Assembly: GCA_902543185.1 (NCBI GenBank)
Contig: CACBXB010000013.1
Coordinates: 1 to 59,705 of the forward strand
DNA: 59,705 bases
Source: Paracoccaceae bacterium
GTDB taxonomy: Bacteria; Pseudomonadota; Alphaproteobacteria; Rhodobacterales; Rhodobacteraceae
Direction: 5' to 3'
The translations under genes and the position numbers were made by a program. Below are positions 7,851 to 15,926 of this stretch, piece by piece. Under the pieces are notes generated by a model. That model saw nothing but the letters and a program-made list of their open reading frames with translations, ran no database searches and was not told the DNA's origin. Every line of letters starts with the position of its first letter. The first letter of the stretch is position 1.

Positions 7851-7966
7851 GAAACGCTGGGGAAACATTTTCCTGTAATACCAGCATATTAGGGGGTGGG
7901 GGCCAAAAACTAGCAGCGGTTAGGTTACTAAGATACTGGTCTCACATTTTTTCTCAAAAAGGTATT
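7851..7966 (+). repeat. 116-bp direct repeat, copy 2
   Basis: Near-identical to 5949-6064, including GAAACGCTGGGGAAACATTT and the inner 42-base unit (7905-7946). No tRNA fragment precedes this copy, so it is not a complete att site. Recombination between the two copies would remove the racemase-family gene and one DUF3764-like gene. Confidence 0.85.
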
Positions 7967-8039
7967 CAACTCTTCTATTGATTTTGGAGCTTTTGTTTTA
8001 GTTAGCTTATGAAACAATCTACAAAGAGGAGAAATACAA

Positions 8040-8309
8040 ATGGCAAAGTATGCGTTGCTCAAATTCAAAATAAATAATGACTTTTTTGATTGGGAAAAGG
8101 CATTTTACTCAAGTCAGCCTATGGCAAGGCAGGCAGGTCTCTTAGAGCTTTTCCACGCTAAAGAGGTAGAGGATCCATCTTCTGTAGCTGTACTGGTGAC
8201 TGTAAGTTCATTTGAAGCAATGGACGAATTTATGAAAAGTGCTGGTGATGCTATCGCTGATTCAGGACATATCCTAGAGTCAACACAGGTTACTTTGTAC
8301 GAAAACTGA
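8040..8309 (+). CDS. DUF3764-like small protein, paralogue (89 aa)
   Basis: The gene starts with ATG after AGAGGAG. The protein shows the same fold plan as the gene at 7531: strand YALLKFKINNDF, helix SSQPMARQAGLLE, strand VAVLVTVSSF, helix EAMDEFMKSAGDAIAD, final strand STQVTLYE. Sequence identity between the two is low, so they diverged long ago or were acquired separately. The function is unknown. It is the last small gene before the G+C-rich selenium region. Confidence 0.7.
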   Translation: MAKYALLKFKINNDFFDWEKAFYSSQPMARQAGLLELFHAKEVEDPSSVAVLVTVSSFEAMDEFMKSAGDAIADSGHILESTQVTLYEN

Positions 8310-8396
8310 GATATTTATATTAAAGAAACTTTGTGCGGCTCAGTCGCTCAAGGCAAGCACCACAAAATCTAAAAAAGAAAATGAGGAGACTACTAA

Positions 8397-8657
8397 TTAG
8401 AAAAGGCCGCTACCAAAGCGACTCCCAGGTTTGAAGGCAGGCCTAACCACATCGCGCAGCGCTGCGCTCTTAAATCTTCGATCCAGTCGCTATGTATATC
8501 CGCCCACATAATCCAGCTGATAGCTATGGCTGAGGATCTGCACCATCAGGGGTCGGCTCAAATGCTTTGGGGGAGGGCGACCTACGACCTCGCGCCACTC
8601 TGCCATCAGCGCCTCCCGCGAGGCCGCGGCCAAACCATCCAGATCAAGTCTCATCAT
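8397..8657 (-). pseudogene. Decayed DUF2924 gene
   Basis: The minus-strand frame opens MMRLDLDGLAAASREAL, continues AEWREVVGRPPPKHLSRPL and MVQILSHSYQLDYVGG, then meets an in-frame TAG at codon 56. After it the frame continues with FKPGSRFGSG, recalling the family's LKPGTRL motif. DUF2924 proteins are common on phage-like and recombinase-bearing elements. The internal stop and missing C-terminus show it is broken. The region upstream to 8885 holds no other gene I can support, although the antisense stretch around 8666-8740 looks coding-like and is unidentified. Confidence 0.65.
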
Positions 8658-8885
8658 CTACTCTACTCCGTACAATCATTCGTATCGAGCAGAGCCCGAC
8701 GGTATTCGGGCACATCTACATACAGGCTTGCGGAACGAAGGAAGTCCAGTGGAAAGCTAAGGGATGGATGGATCTTTGGGCTAGTTGGTCTGAGAGAACC
8801 ATTTAGTTTGTTTCGCTTGCAGCATCGCTCCTGGCGGTGTATTATCAAACACCACCGCATTTCATTCATTTGCAGGAGATGTGAT

Positions 8886-10121
8886 TTGACCAAGATATCA
8901 GAAATGCCCGCTGTCGCTCGGGGTTTCATTTCAAATCTCGAATTGCCAGTCATTGACGATCCCTCATGGACGCAACCCGTGCCCGCAAATAAGCGGCGGA
9001 TCTCAATTGTATCGACAGCAGCTGTTCATAGGCGCGGGGATAAGCCTTTTTCCTGGTTAGCCAAAGATTTCCGGGCTTTTCATAAATCGGAGCGCGATCT
9101 GGTGATGACCCATGTTGCAGTGGAGTTTGACCGCTCAGCCTGGCAGCAAGACCTAAACACAATCATTCCACTTGAACGGCTTGAAGAGATGGCCGATGAT
9201 GGCGAAATCGGTTCGGTTGCAGAAGAGCACTATTCCTTCATGGGGGCCGCTGATCCTGTGACCATGGAAAAATCCGCTCGCCAAGCCGCCGCGCGAATGA
9301 AGCAGGACGGTGTGAATACGGTTTTTCTGATACCTATATGACCGTTTTGTACGCGCGCCGTGTGCGGGCTGGCTCATTACTTTGAATCCGAAGGTTTATC
9401 GACGGTTCTGGTTGGCTTTGTGCGCGAGCATATTGAAGCGATAAGACCGCCTCGGGCGCTGTTTCTGGATTTCCCAATGGGCCGCGGCATGGGCAAGCCA
9501 AATGATCGGGTGTTTCAGAAAAAAGTCATACGCGAGGCCTTTAGCCTGTTGGACACAGATAGCGGCCCGGTGATCAGCGATTTCCCAGAGGTCATCCTCG
9601 TGAAAGACGGACGCATGGGGTATGCGCTGCCGCCAGATCTTGTTTTGAGTGTCGAAGATATTGGCGACGTGGACGCTGTTCTGGCTGAGGTGAAGGCTGA
9701 AATTGCTGATCTGCGACCGGATTATGAGACTGCGGTAGCCGCACGAGGACGCACCACTGTCGGGGCCAGTGGGTTAGAAATTGAAGAGTTTGCGCTCTTT
9801 GTGGCTGGCTTCCTGAATGGGGAAATTCCTCAAAGCCCCAGAAAAGATATGCCGGCCATTCCATTGCTGAAGCTAGTGGTAGAGGATCTGGAAGCCTATT
9901 TCACCGAGACGCGAACGCACCGCGACAGCATTGATGATCTGGAGCTAATGGGTAAATGGTTTTGGGAAGAGAGTAAGACCGGACGGATGTTGCTTTTGCT
10001 GGAAGCCGTTTCGATCGCATCCAAAAACAAAGTGATGCTTCAGATTGTAGAAATGTCCCTTATGGCACCTCGTTTCTGGTCGGAGGGGCCATTGCCGGGA
10101 ACATCAGCAGCTGGTTGGTGA
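8886..10121 (+). CDS. Selenoprotein, glycine/sarcosine/betaine/D-proline reductase B family (411 aa, Sec152 from TGA)
   Basis: One gene is read through an in-frame TGA at 9339-9341. Before the TGA come VIDDPSWTQPVP, STAAVHRRGDKPF and EFDRSAWQQDLN, then HYSFMGAADP and VNTVFLIPI. After it come PFCTRAVCGLAHYFESEGL, IRPPRALFLDFPMGRGMG and NDRVFQKKV. All belong to the GrdB/PrdB-like selenoprotein family, with the U-x-x-C redox motif as Sec152 and Cys155. A full selenocysteine system lies next door and a hairpin follows the TGA. TTG at 8886 is the start because AGGAG lies 7 bases upstream; translation upstream of it does not resemble the family. It presumably reductively cleaves a C-N bond or acts in a related redox step; the substrate is unknown. 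The last 15 residues may be altered by a deletion joint. Confidence 0.9.
9339..9366 (+). promoter_or_regulatory. Sec codon and bacterial SECIS-like hairpin
   Basis: The TGA is followed after ten bases by a stem CGCGC (9352-9356), a five-base loop GCCGT with G at its first position, and GTGCG (9362-9366). Position and size fit the SelB-recruiting hairpins that sit just 3' of bacterial Sec codons. The pairing is read by eye. Confidence 0.5.
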
Positions 10122-10246
10122 CGCCCGCAGCAGATGGACAAATAGAGAGCAATACTGCATTAAGCACCTATTTAAAATATCTGGCGGTTGTATTGGCAGA
10201 TAATATTTTGATACATGCGTACTTTGCTTTGATTTTAGAACGCTAA
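10061..10246 (+). pseudogene. C-terminal relic of a membrane protein
   Basis: In another frame overlapping the selenoprotein end, an open stretch reads YGTSFLVGGAIAGN, continues through WLVTPAADGQ, and ends in a hydrophobic helix LAVVLADNILIHAYFALILER and a stop. It has no start codon. Good coding character with no beginning suggests a deletion fused the selenoprotein 3' end to the tail of a transporter-like gene. The family was not identified. Confidence 0.35.
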
Positions 10247-10262
10247 TAAAGGTTTACTCACA

Positions 10263-11330
10263 ATGTCCTCCATACCTTCTCTTACCAGTTTGGCGAAATC
10301 AGCAGGCTGCGCTGCTAAGATTGCGCAAGCCGATCTCGTTAAAGCACTGAACCATCTGCCCAGATCGGAGGATCCCAATTTGATAGTGGACCACGCAGGA
10401 TCAGATGATGCTGCAGTTTATCGGCTTACGGCCGAACTGGCGCTTGTAGAAACAGTTGATATTTTCCCACCTATTGTCGACGATCCATTTGATTATGGAC
10501 GAATCGCAGCTGCTAATGCACTTAGTGATATTTATGCAATGGGCGGAAAGCCAATCAGTGCACTCAGTTTTGTTGGCTGGCCAGTCGAAGTGTTGGGTAT
10601 GGATCAACTTGGCTCAGTATTGAAGGGTGCCGCCAGCATTTGTAGTCAAGCCGGAATTGCGATTGCTGGTGGCCATTCAATTGTAGATAGTGAGCCAAAG
10701 TTTGGTCTATTCGTGACCGGCTTGTTACATCCAGAAAAAATCATTGATAATGCTGGTGCGCGAGCAGGTGATTATTTGGTTTTAACCAAAAAGATTGGAA
10801 CAGGCGTATTAACGACTGCAGCCAAACGTGGATACTTGCCAACTACCGGTTTAGATGAGGCAGTCGCATCGATGACCACTCTAAATTGCGCCGCAGCATC
10901 CGTAATGTTGTCTCAAAACATAAAGGCTGCGACAGACGTTACTGGTTTCGGCCTACTTGGGCATCTTGGCAATATGCTTAAAGCATCTTCAATAGCTTCT
11001 CAAACTACACTTGGAGCAAACCTATCCTACTCTAAAATACCCCTATTCGAAGGTGTAGAGGCGCTCCTAAAGCAAGGTCTCTGTCCCGCTGGTACTCGCC
11101 GAAATCTTGAAACTGCAGCACCACTAACAGAATTTTCTGCCAGTATCAGTTCAAGCCATCAACTTCTTTTGGCTGATGCGCAGACCTCCGGTGGATTACT
11201 TATGGCAGTACCCGAGGCGCATCTAGAGGCCCTAATAAGCCAACTTCAAGAGAATACGGTTGCAAACTGCGCAGTGATTGGCCAAGTTGTACGATCAACT
11301 GAACCAGCTTCCATTAAAGTTGGATACTAG
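10263..11330 (+). CDS. selD: Selenophosphate synthase (355 aa)
   Basis: SelD makes selenophosphate from selenide and ATP, the donor used by SelA. The conserved active-site segment carries Cys16 and Lys19 (AGCAAK), where many homologues have Cys or Sec, so this one is the Cys form. Also present are DDAAVY, NALSDIYAMGGKPISA, AGGHSI, DVTGFGLLGH and DAQTSGGLL, all in family order, at normal length. ATG follows AAAGG. It lies 141 bases after the selenoprotein and converges on the selA-selB-selC operon. Confidence 0.97.
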   Translation: MSSIPSLTSLAKSAGCAAKIAQADLVKALNHLPRSEDPNLIVDHAGSDDAAVYRLTAELALVETVDIFPPIVDDPFDYGRIAAANALSDIYAMGGKPISALSFVGWPVEVLGMDQLGSVLKGAASICSQAGIAIAGGHSIVDSEPKFGLFVTGLLHPEKIIDNAGARAGDYLVLTKKIGTGVLTTAAKRGYLPTTGLDEAVASMTTLNCAAASVMLSQNIKAATDVTGFGLLGHLGNMLKASSIASQTTLGANLSYSKIPLFEGVEALLKQGLCPAGTRRNLETAAPLTEFSASISSSHQLLLADAQTSGGLLMAVPEAHLEALISQLQENTVANCAVIGQVVRSTEPASIKVGY

Positions 11331-11406
11331 AAGATCCAGAACGCACACAACCTAAGTCACCTTGTGCTAATTAAGCTTCACTTTTGTAATGCACAGAATA
11401 AGTATT

Positions 11407-11502
11407 TGGCGAAAGAGAGTGGGAGTCGAACCCACCAAGGACGTTGTACGCCCCTCACTAGATTTGAAGTCTAGGCGCCCCACCAGGGTGCGATCCTCTT
11501 CC
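11407..11502 (-). tRNA. selC: tRNA-Sec (TCA)
   Basis: The 96-nt minus-strand RNA has an 8-base-pair acceptor stem (GGAAGAGG against CTCTTTC with G-U pairs), anticodon stem-loop CTAGA-CTTCAAA-TCTAG with anticodon TCA, a long variable arm, a T arm GTGGG-TTCGACT-CCCAC, discriminator G and an encoded CCA. The length, long extra arm and 8-bp acceptor are diagnostic of selenocysteine tRNA. Its 5' end directly abuts the selB stop codon, so it is most likely processed from the selA-selB transcript. Confidence 0.97.
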
Positions 11503-13443
11503 CTATCTAACATCAGATGATACCATGAAAACATCTTTCACGGAACGCCGAATATAACGGGTGTTGCCATTTCTTTCGGTGAAACCGATCTGGTCGAAAT
11601 ACTCCAAAACATCTATGACAAAGTTTCGGCCCAGCGTCGTTTGCTTCCGATACTCGGCAGTCGTGAAACACCGATCAGCAGAATTTGCTGCCAGCCGCTC
11701 TGCAACTACGCCAAGCTTTGCCACGAAGTGCGTTGGCGCATAGCGATTTTTACCAATCAAAACCATTTTGCCTAATCTACTGGCCGTTTTCAGAGTCATT
11801 TCCAGGGTCTCAAGATCAACTTTCAGATCCGCCGCGGCCTGATGCAGGCTGAGCGGCGTGCCTGACCGTGGCGCAAGTTTGGGGGCCACACGGTCGAGAA
11901 GCTGCTGGTCTCGCACGGAGATGCGGATGTTGTGCGATGGCAAATGAAAGCGGGTGCCACGGCTGTTCAATCGCTGCTCTTCGACCAGAGTACCAAGCAA
12001 AACTTCAAGGATTGAAGTCTCGATGTGGGGCGAGAGCGCCAGTTGAATGTCCTTGACGCTCGCACCAGGCGACATCGGCTTCGAGCGATGAAATCCCTTA
12101 ACCGCTCCAACAACTTTGGCACCTAGCCTGTGCCATTGTGTTTCGCAGAAAACCCGTTGCTTTGATTGTTGGCCCACCCGCCGCAAACTAAGCCTATCAA
12201 TCAGCATGTCTAACCGTGGCGCAGGAAGATTGTATGCAACTGAAAACGGAGTAAGCAGGACCCCAGTTTCGCTGCCGTCGGTCAGTGCCCTTAGGGCATC
12301 AGTGACGTTTCGATGTTGCATAGCGTTCAGCGCCGCAATCCGGGCGGGCCTTGCGCGCCCACGTTTTGGGGAAAAAGGATCAATCACGCGTCCACCAGCA
12401 ATCGTGCGTTGGGCAGACTGATCGCGTAGCACAAAAGTGTCGCCATGAACTGCAAAGGCATCCCGCGAAACCACCAATTGAGCCAATCCTTGCCCACCCG
12501 CAGGGATAGCACCGCCTGACAAAACTGCGACGCGGGCGGACAGATGATCAGCACCGATATGCAGATGGGTAGGTGTCCAGTGTTTTAGTGGGCCAGTTTC
12601 GCTCGCCAGCACTTTCACCTCGACGTCGATGCGCCGTGTCGGGGCGTACAAACTGGGATGCATCAGCCAGTTCCCACGGCGAACGACCTCTTTGTTCAGG
12701 CCACGGCCGGCGATGTTGATGGCACATCTCTCTCCTGCCTTTGCACCATTACTTGCAGTATTGTGCGCCCTGATCCCGCGCACACGAACTTGGGATCCAT
12801 CAGTCGAGAGTGTCATACTTTCGCCTTTACGGACGGCCCCAGAAAAGACCATTCCAGTGACAACCAAGCCAACACCTTTCAGCGTGAACACCCGATCTAT
12901 GGACATACGAAAATGATGCTCGGCTGTCCAAGCAGCGCTCGCTGCCTTTACACGCGACTTCAGCGCTTTCATCAACTCCCCAATGCCTTGGTTTTCAGGC
13001 GCACAGACGGGATAGATGGTAACGCCCTCATGCCCTTGGGCAGTCAAAAGTCTATCCACTTGATCAGCAACGTCGTAAACACGGCCAGACGACACGCGAT
13101 CAATCTTGGTTAGCGCGACGATATACTGGCGAATCTCCATTAGGCTCAATATGGCAAGATGCTCGCGTGTTTGCGGCATTACCCCATCGTCAGCTGCAAC
13201 CACAAGCAAACCTAAATCGATACCCGCGACACCCGCAAGCATGTTGCGAATGAAATTGTCATGACCAGGGACGTCAACGAACCCCAAAATTGTATTGTCG
13301 GGCAGAGTATGGTAGGCGAAACCCAGATCCACAGACAACCCTCGGGCTTTTTCCTCCAGGAGACGGTCTGTATCAATTCCGGTCAACGCCTTTACGAGTT
13401 CGGTCTTGCCGTGGTCCACATGTCCTGCTGTCGCTATGATCAT
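11503..13443 (-). CDS. selB: Selenocysteine-specific elongation factor SelB (646 aa)
   Basis: SelB is a GTPase that delivers Sec-tRNA to UGA codons carrying a SECIS hairpin. G motifs are clear: GHVDHGKT at residues 7-14, DVPGHDNF near 57, and TKID near 112. EF-Tu-like beta-barrel domains follow, then C-terminal winged helices for hairpin binding (for example [13 protein letters not shown]). It is slightly longer than the E. coli protein (614 aa). Its ATG overlaps the selA stop by four bases (ATGA), and its TAG ends one base before tRNA-Sec. Codon use is G+C-richer than in genes outside the region, suggesting transfer. Confidence 0.97.
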   Translation of the reverse strand: MIIATAGHVDHGKTELVKALTGIDTDRLLEEKARGLSVDLGFAYHTLPDNTILGFVDVPGHDNFIRNMLAGVAGIDLGLLVVAADDGVMPQTREHLAILSLMEIRQYIVALTKIDRVSSGRVYDVADQVDRLLTAQGHEGVTIYPVCAPENQGIGELMKALKSRVKAASAAWTAEHHFRMSIDRVFTLKGVGLVVTGMVFSGAVRKGESMTLSTDGSQVRVRGIRAHNTASNGAKAGERCAINIAGRGLNKEVVRRGNWLMHPSLYAPTRRIDVEVKVLASETGPLKHWTPTHLHIGADHLSARVAVLSGGAIPAGGQGLAQLVVSRDAFAVHGDTFVLRDQSAQRTIAGGRVIDPFSPKRGRARPARIAALNAMQHRNVTDALRALTDGSETGVLLTPFSVAYNLPAPRLDMLIDRLSLRRVGQQSKQRVFCETQWHRLGAKVVGAVKGFHRSKPMSPGASVKDIQLALSPHIETSILEVLLGTLVEEQRLNSRGTRFHLPSHNIRISVRDQQLLDRVAPKLAPRSGTPLSLHQAAADLKVDLETLEMTLKTASRLGKMVLIGKNRYAPTHFVAKLGVVAERLAANSADRCFTTAEYRKQTTLGRNFVIDVLEYFDQIGFTERNGNTRYIRRSVKDVFMVSSDVR

Positions 13444-14834
13444 GGCATCTCCAGATCTTGTAGGTTTCGGACAAACGCCTCCTCGTCTTCAAGACATCTG
13501 AGATCAAACCAAAGTGCATCATCGGAAATGCGTCCAATCACTGGAATTGGCAATTTTCGAAAAGCCTTGGCAAGCCTGTTCAACGCAGCACCGGGGCGGC
13601 GCACATCCGGCCGCGTTATCTTGAGAGCAGCGCTTTGCAATTTATCGATTGGCAGGGCCCCGCTGCCCACCTGGCTGTGGGTTTGTGAGACCGCAACTTC
13701 AAATTTTTTGCAACAGTCTTGAAGGACCGAGGCCAAGCGGCCAGCTAATTGTTCGATTTCTACAGGGTTGCGCGTCAAAAGACGCAATGTCGTGAGCTCA
13801 TCCGTCAGGCGCTCGGGGTTGGTGTATAACCTCAGAACAGCTTGCAGGGCTGCCAAGGTGATTTTGTCTGGCCGCATGGCCCGGGTCATGGGGTTACGTT
13901 TGAGTTTGTCGATAAGATCGCGGCGGCCCGCAATAATGCCCGCCTGTGGCCCACCCAGCAGCTTGTCACCACTAAATGTCACCAGATCTGCCCCTGATGC
14001 CAAAGCTTCTGTGACAGTAGTTTCGTGCGGCAGATTGTAGGGCTCTAGGTCAATCAAAGTGCCGCTTCCCAAATCTGTGATAAAGGGTAGATTGTAACGA
14101 TGCGCGATCCCCGCAAGGTCCTTCTCCGAGACGCTTTTGGTAAAGCCTTTTATCTCAAAGTTGCTTGTATGGACCTTCATTAGCAATGCGGTTTTAGGAC
14201 CGATCACAGCGTCGAAATCTGCTCTATGAGTCCGGTTGGTCGTCCCAACTTCCACCAACTTGCATCCTGCACGTGCCATGATGTCCGGCATGCGGAAGGC
14301 TCCACCGATCTCGATCAGTTCGCCACGTGAAACAGGTACCTCCTTGCGTTGGGCCAGGCTGTTTAGCGTCAGCAACACGGCTGCTGCATTGTTATTTACA
14401 ACAAGCGCGCCTTCCGCCCCAGTTAACTGGCACAGCAGAGCTTCGGCATGCCTATGCCGATCACCGCGTTTACCCGTTTCCAAATCAAATTCCACGTTAC
14501 TTGCGCCGCGCGAAACATCCACCATCGACTGTATCGCGGATTGAGGCAGGGGTGCGCGGCCAAGATTGGTGTGCAGCACAGTGCCTGTCAGATTGTAAAC
14601 TGGACGAAGTGAGGGGAGCAAAATATGCTCAATCTCTTCGGACAGCGATTGGATCAGCGTAGCCATATCTGTAGACTCACCAGCCAGAACCCTAAGTCGC
14701 GCCCGCGCCAAGATACTCTGAGCACAGCGTGTGACCAAGGCCAGGCCATGATCACACGCGAAATTCTGCACAGTTGGCGTGTTCAAAAGGCGATCAACCG
14801 AAGGCAAATATTGTGGCGACTCTATGCGTGTCAT
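13440..14834 (-). CDS. selA: L-seryl-tRNA(Sec) selenium transferase (464 aa)
   Basis: SelA is a PLP enzyme that converts Ser-tRNA(Sec) to Sec-tRNA(Sec) with selenophosphate. Motifs include [45 protein letters not shown] and the PLP-lysine segment [13 protein letters not shown] (Lys near 290). ATG at 14834 is taken because AAGGAG ends 5 bases upstream; this gives 464 residues against 463 in E. coli. A start at 14903 would add 23 unlike residues. It is the first gene of the selA-selB-selC operon. Like selB, it is G+C-richer than its A+T-rich surroundings. Confidence 0.97.
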   Translation of the reverse strand: MTRIESPQYLPSVDRLLNTPTVQNFACDHGLALVTRCAQSILARARLRVLAGESTDMATLIQSLSEEIEHILLPSLRPVYNLTGTVLHTNLGRAPLPQSAIQSMVDVSRGASNVEFDLETGKRGDRHRHAEALLCQLTGAEGALVVNNNAAAVLLTLNSLAQRKEVPVSRGELIEIGGAFRMPDIMARAGCKLVEVGTTNRTHRADFDAVIGPKTALLMKVHTSNFEIKGFTKSVSEKDLAGIAHRYNLPFITDLGSGTLIDLEPYNLPHETTVTEALASGADLVTFSGDKLLGGPQAGIIAGRRDLIDKLKRNPMTRAMRPDKITLAALQAVLRLYTNPERLTDELTTLRLLTRNPVEIEQLAGRLASVLQDCCKKFEVAVSQTHSQVGSGALPIDKLQSAALKITRPDVRRPGAALNRLAKAFRKLPIPVIGRISDDALWFDLRCLEDEEAFVRNLQDLEMP

Positions 14835-15118
14835 CTCTACTCCTTGCAGCAGGCACTGTGAGAATAACCCAGCTTCCCTGCTATTGAAATGGGGCTTAGC
14901 CATTCAGCTATGTCCTATCCAATATCCTTCCGCGATTTCAAAACCAGTCCCGAGATCATCCAACTTTCAGTTATGCTTCATATAAGGTTTCCACACGCTG
15001 CTGATGACTAAGTTCGCGGGACTGCAAGCACCGCCATTATCTTTATTTTTTTTCTATTAAATCAATGGGGAATGGGTAAGAAATTTAATATTTTTTCAAT
15101 AACTTATTGAGTATGTAT
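14835..15118. other. Gene-free stretch upstream of selA
   Basis: I see no supported gene here. It should hold the selA operon promoter on the minus strand, and base composition drops from G+C-rich to strongly A+T-rich at about 15030, which marks the inner edge of the acquired selenium module. Confidence 0.5.
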
Positions 15119-15256
15119 ACTGATTTGTAATCAGTAGGTCCGCGGTTCGAGTCCGTGTGGGGGCACCACTTCCAAATAATTACTTCAATAAAATCAATAA
15201 CTAAGCAGAAATAATATATAAACCTGTAAAGCCATGGGTTCCAAATGGGTTCCAAA
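15119..15256 (+). other. att remnant: 3' tRNA-Thr (TGT) fragment with box and arm repeats
   Basis: Bases 15119-15168 are the 3' half of tRNA-Thr: anticodon stem-loop ACTGA-TTTGTAA-TCAGT, T arm CGCGG-TTCGAGT-CCGTG, acceptor TGGGGGC and ACCA. No 5' half is present. Box AAAATCAATAACTAAGCAGA (15190-15209) is 18/20 identical to the box after the tRNA-Lys fragment. Two tandem copies of TGGGTTCCAAA follow at 15235-15256 with an 11-base period. The box-to-repeat distance is 45 bases here and 44 there. No integrase is present on this side. I read it as the end of a second integrative element of the same class. Confidence 0.75.
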
Positions 15257-15296
15257 ATTGATTTAGATTTAAACTCCTGATGGCTGATGACCAAAA

Positions 15297-15869
15297 TCAA
15301 TCCCAGGTTACAATTTCTGAGAGGTTAGGTCTTGGTCGCTCAGATGGAACTATTGTTTCTGTACCAAAATATATTATCCCAGCAACGCGTTCATTTGTTT
15401 TTAGTCCGAAGGTTTCTGACACAAACTTTTTGTCGTGGGATAACCATCCCGTTAGCCAATTAGCTCCCCAGCCAGCGGCAAGCCCAGCATTAACAAGGCT
15501 TAGGCAAACAGCACCTGCAGAGTATGTTTGCTCAATTTCTGGTATCTTTTCCGAGGGCTTTTGCACTTCGATAACAAGCACACCTAACTCACCATCTTCA
15601 AATTGTTTCACTGCTTTTGCCGTAACGGTTTCATCACAATTGATTGAATCACAGTATTTTTTTGCATAGACCGCAATTTTTTCTAACGCCGGTTTCTTTA
15701 AAACTTTAAGTCTCCAAGGTTCCAATTTACCATGATCAGGTACACGAGTACCGGCTTCTAAGATTATAGTTAATTCGTCCTTTGATGGGGCTGGGCCAGT
15801 CAGTGTTTTGGCTGGTCTAGAACGGCGATTTAATAGAAAATCTAAAGCTGCGTCGTTTCGTAAGGTCAT
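15297..15869 (-). CDS. YdjA-like NAD(P)H nitroreductase (190 aa)
   Basis: FMN-dependent oxidoreductase of the small nitroreductase family. The FMN phosphate-binding RRS at residues 15-17 (LLNRRSRPAKTL), the ARVPDHGKLEPWR-like segment (GTRVPDHGKLEPWRL), GWGANWLTG and the C-terminal strand IIYFGT are typical of the YdjA/RutE-like group. Length is normal. Reduces nitro or quinone-like compounds in vitro in the family; the physiological substrate is unknown. It is transcribed alone, 57 bases downstream of pip on the same strand. Confidence 0.88.
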   Translation of the reverse strand: MTLRNDAALDFLLNRRSRPAKTLTGPAPSKDELTIILEAGTRVPDHGKLEPWRLKVLKKPALEKIAVYAKKYCDSINCDETVTAKAVKQFEDGELGVLVIEVQKPSEKIPEIEQTYSAGAVCLSLVNAGLAAGWGANWLTGWLSHDKKFVSETFGLKTNERVAGIIYFGTETIVPSERPRPNLSEIVTWD

Positions 15870-15926
15870 TTAAATTATCCAAAAAATTTTAGTAATACTG
15901 ATGTAAACAATAATTTACTTTTGATC

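Noticed and set aside
6003-7946. Integron gene-cassette array (attC-like sites with GTTAGGT)
   Set aside because: The core heptamer is there but the matching inverted partner sites are missing, and no integron integrase is nearby. Genes are on both strands.
8526-8885. Upstream extension of the selenoprotein frame to ATG 8526
   Set aside because: The translated residues show no resemblance to the family, and AGGAG sits properly before TTG 8886. This stretch also overlaps the antisense DUF2924 relic.
15085-15300. Minus-strand 71-residue open frame with HTDSNRGPTDYKS
   Set aside because: This is the well-known false protein made by translating the antisense of a tRNA 3' end; the bases are the tRNA-Thr remnant and its flank.
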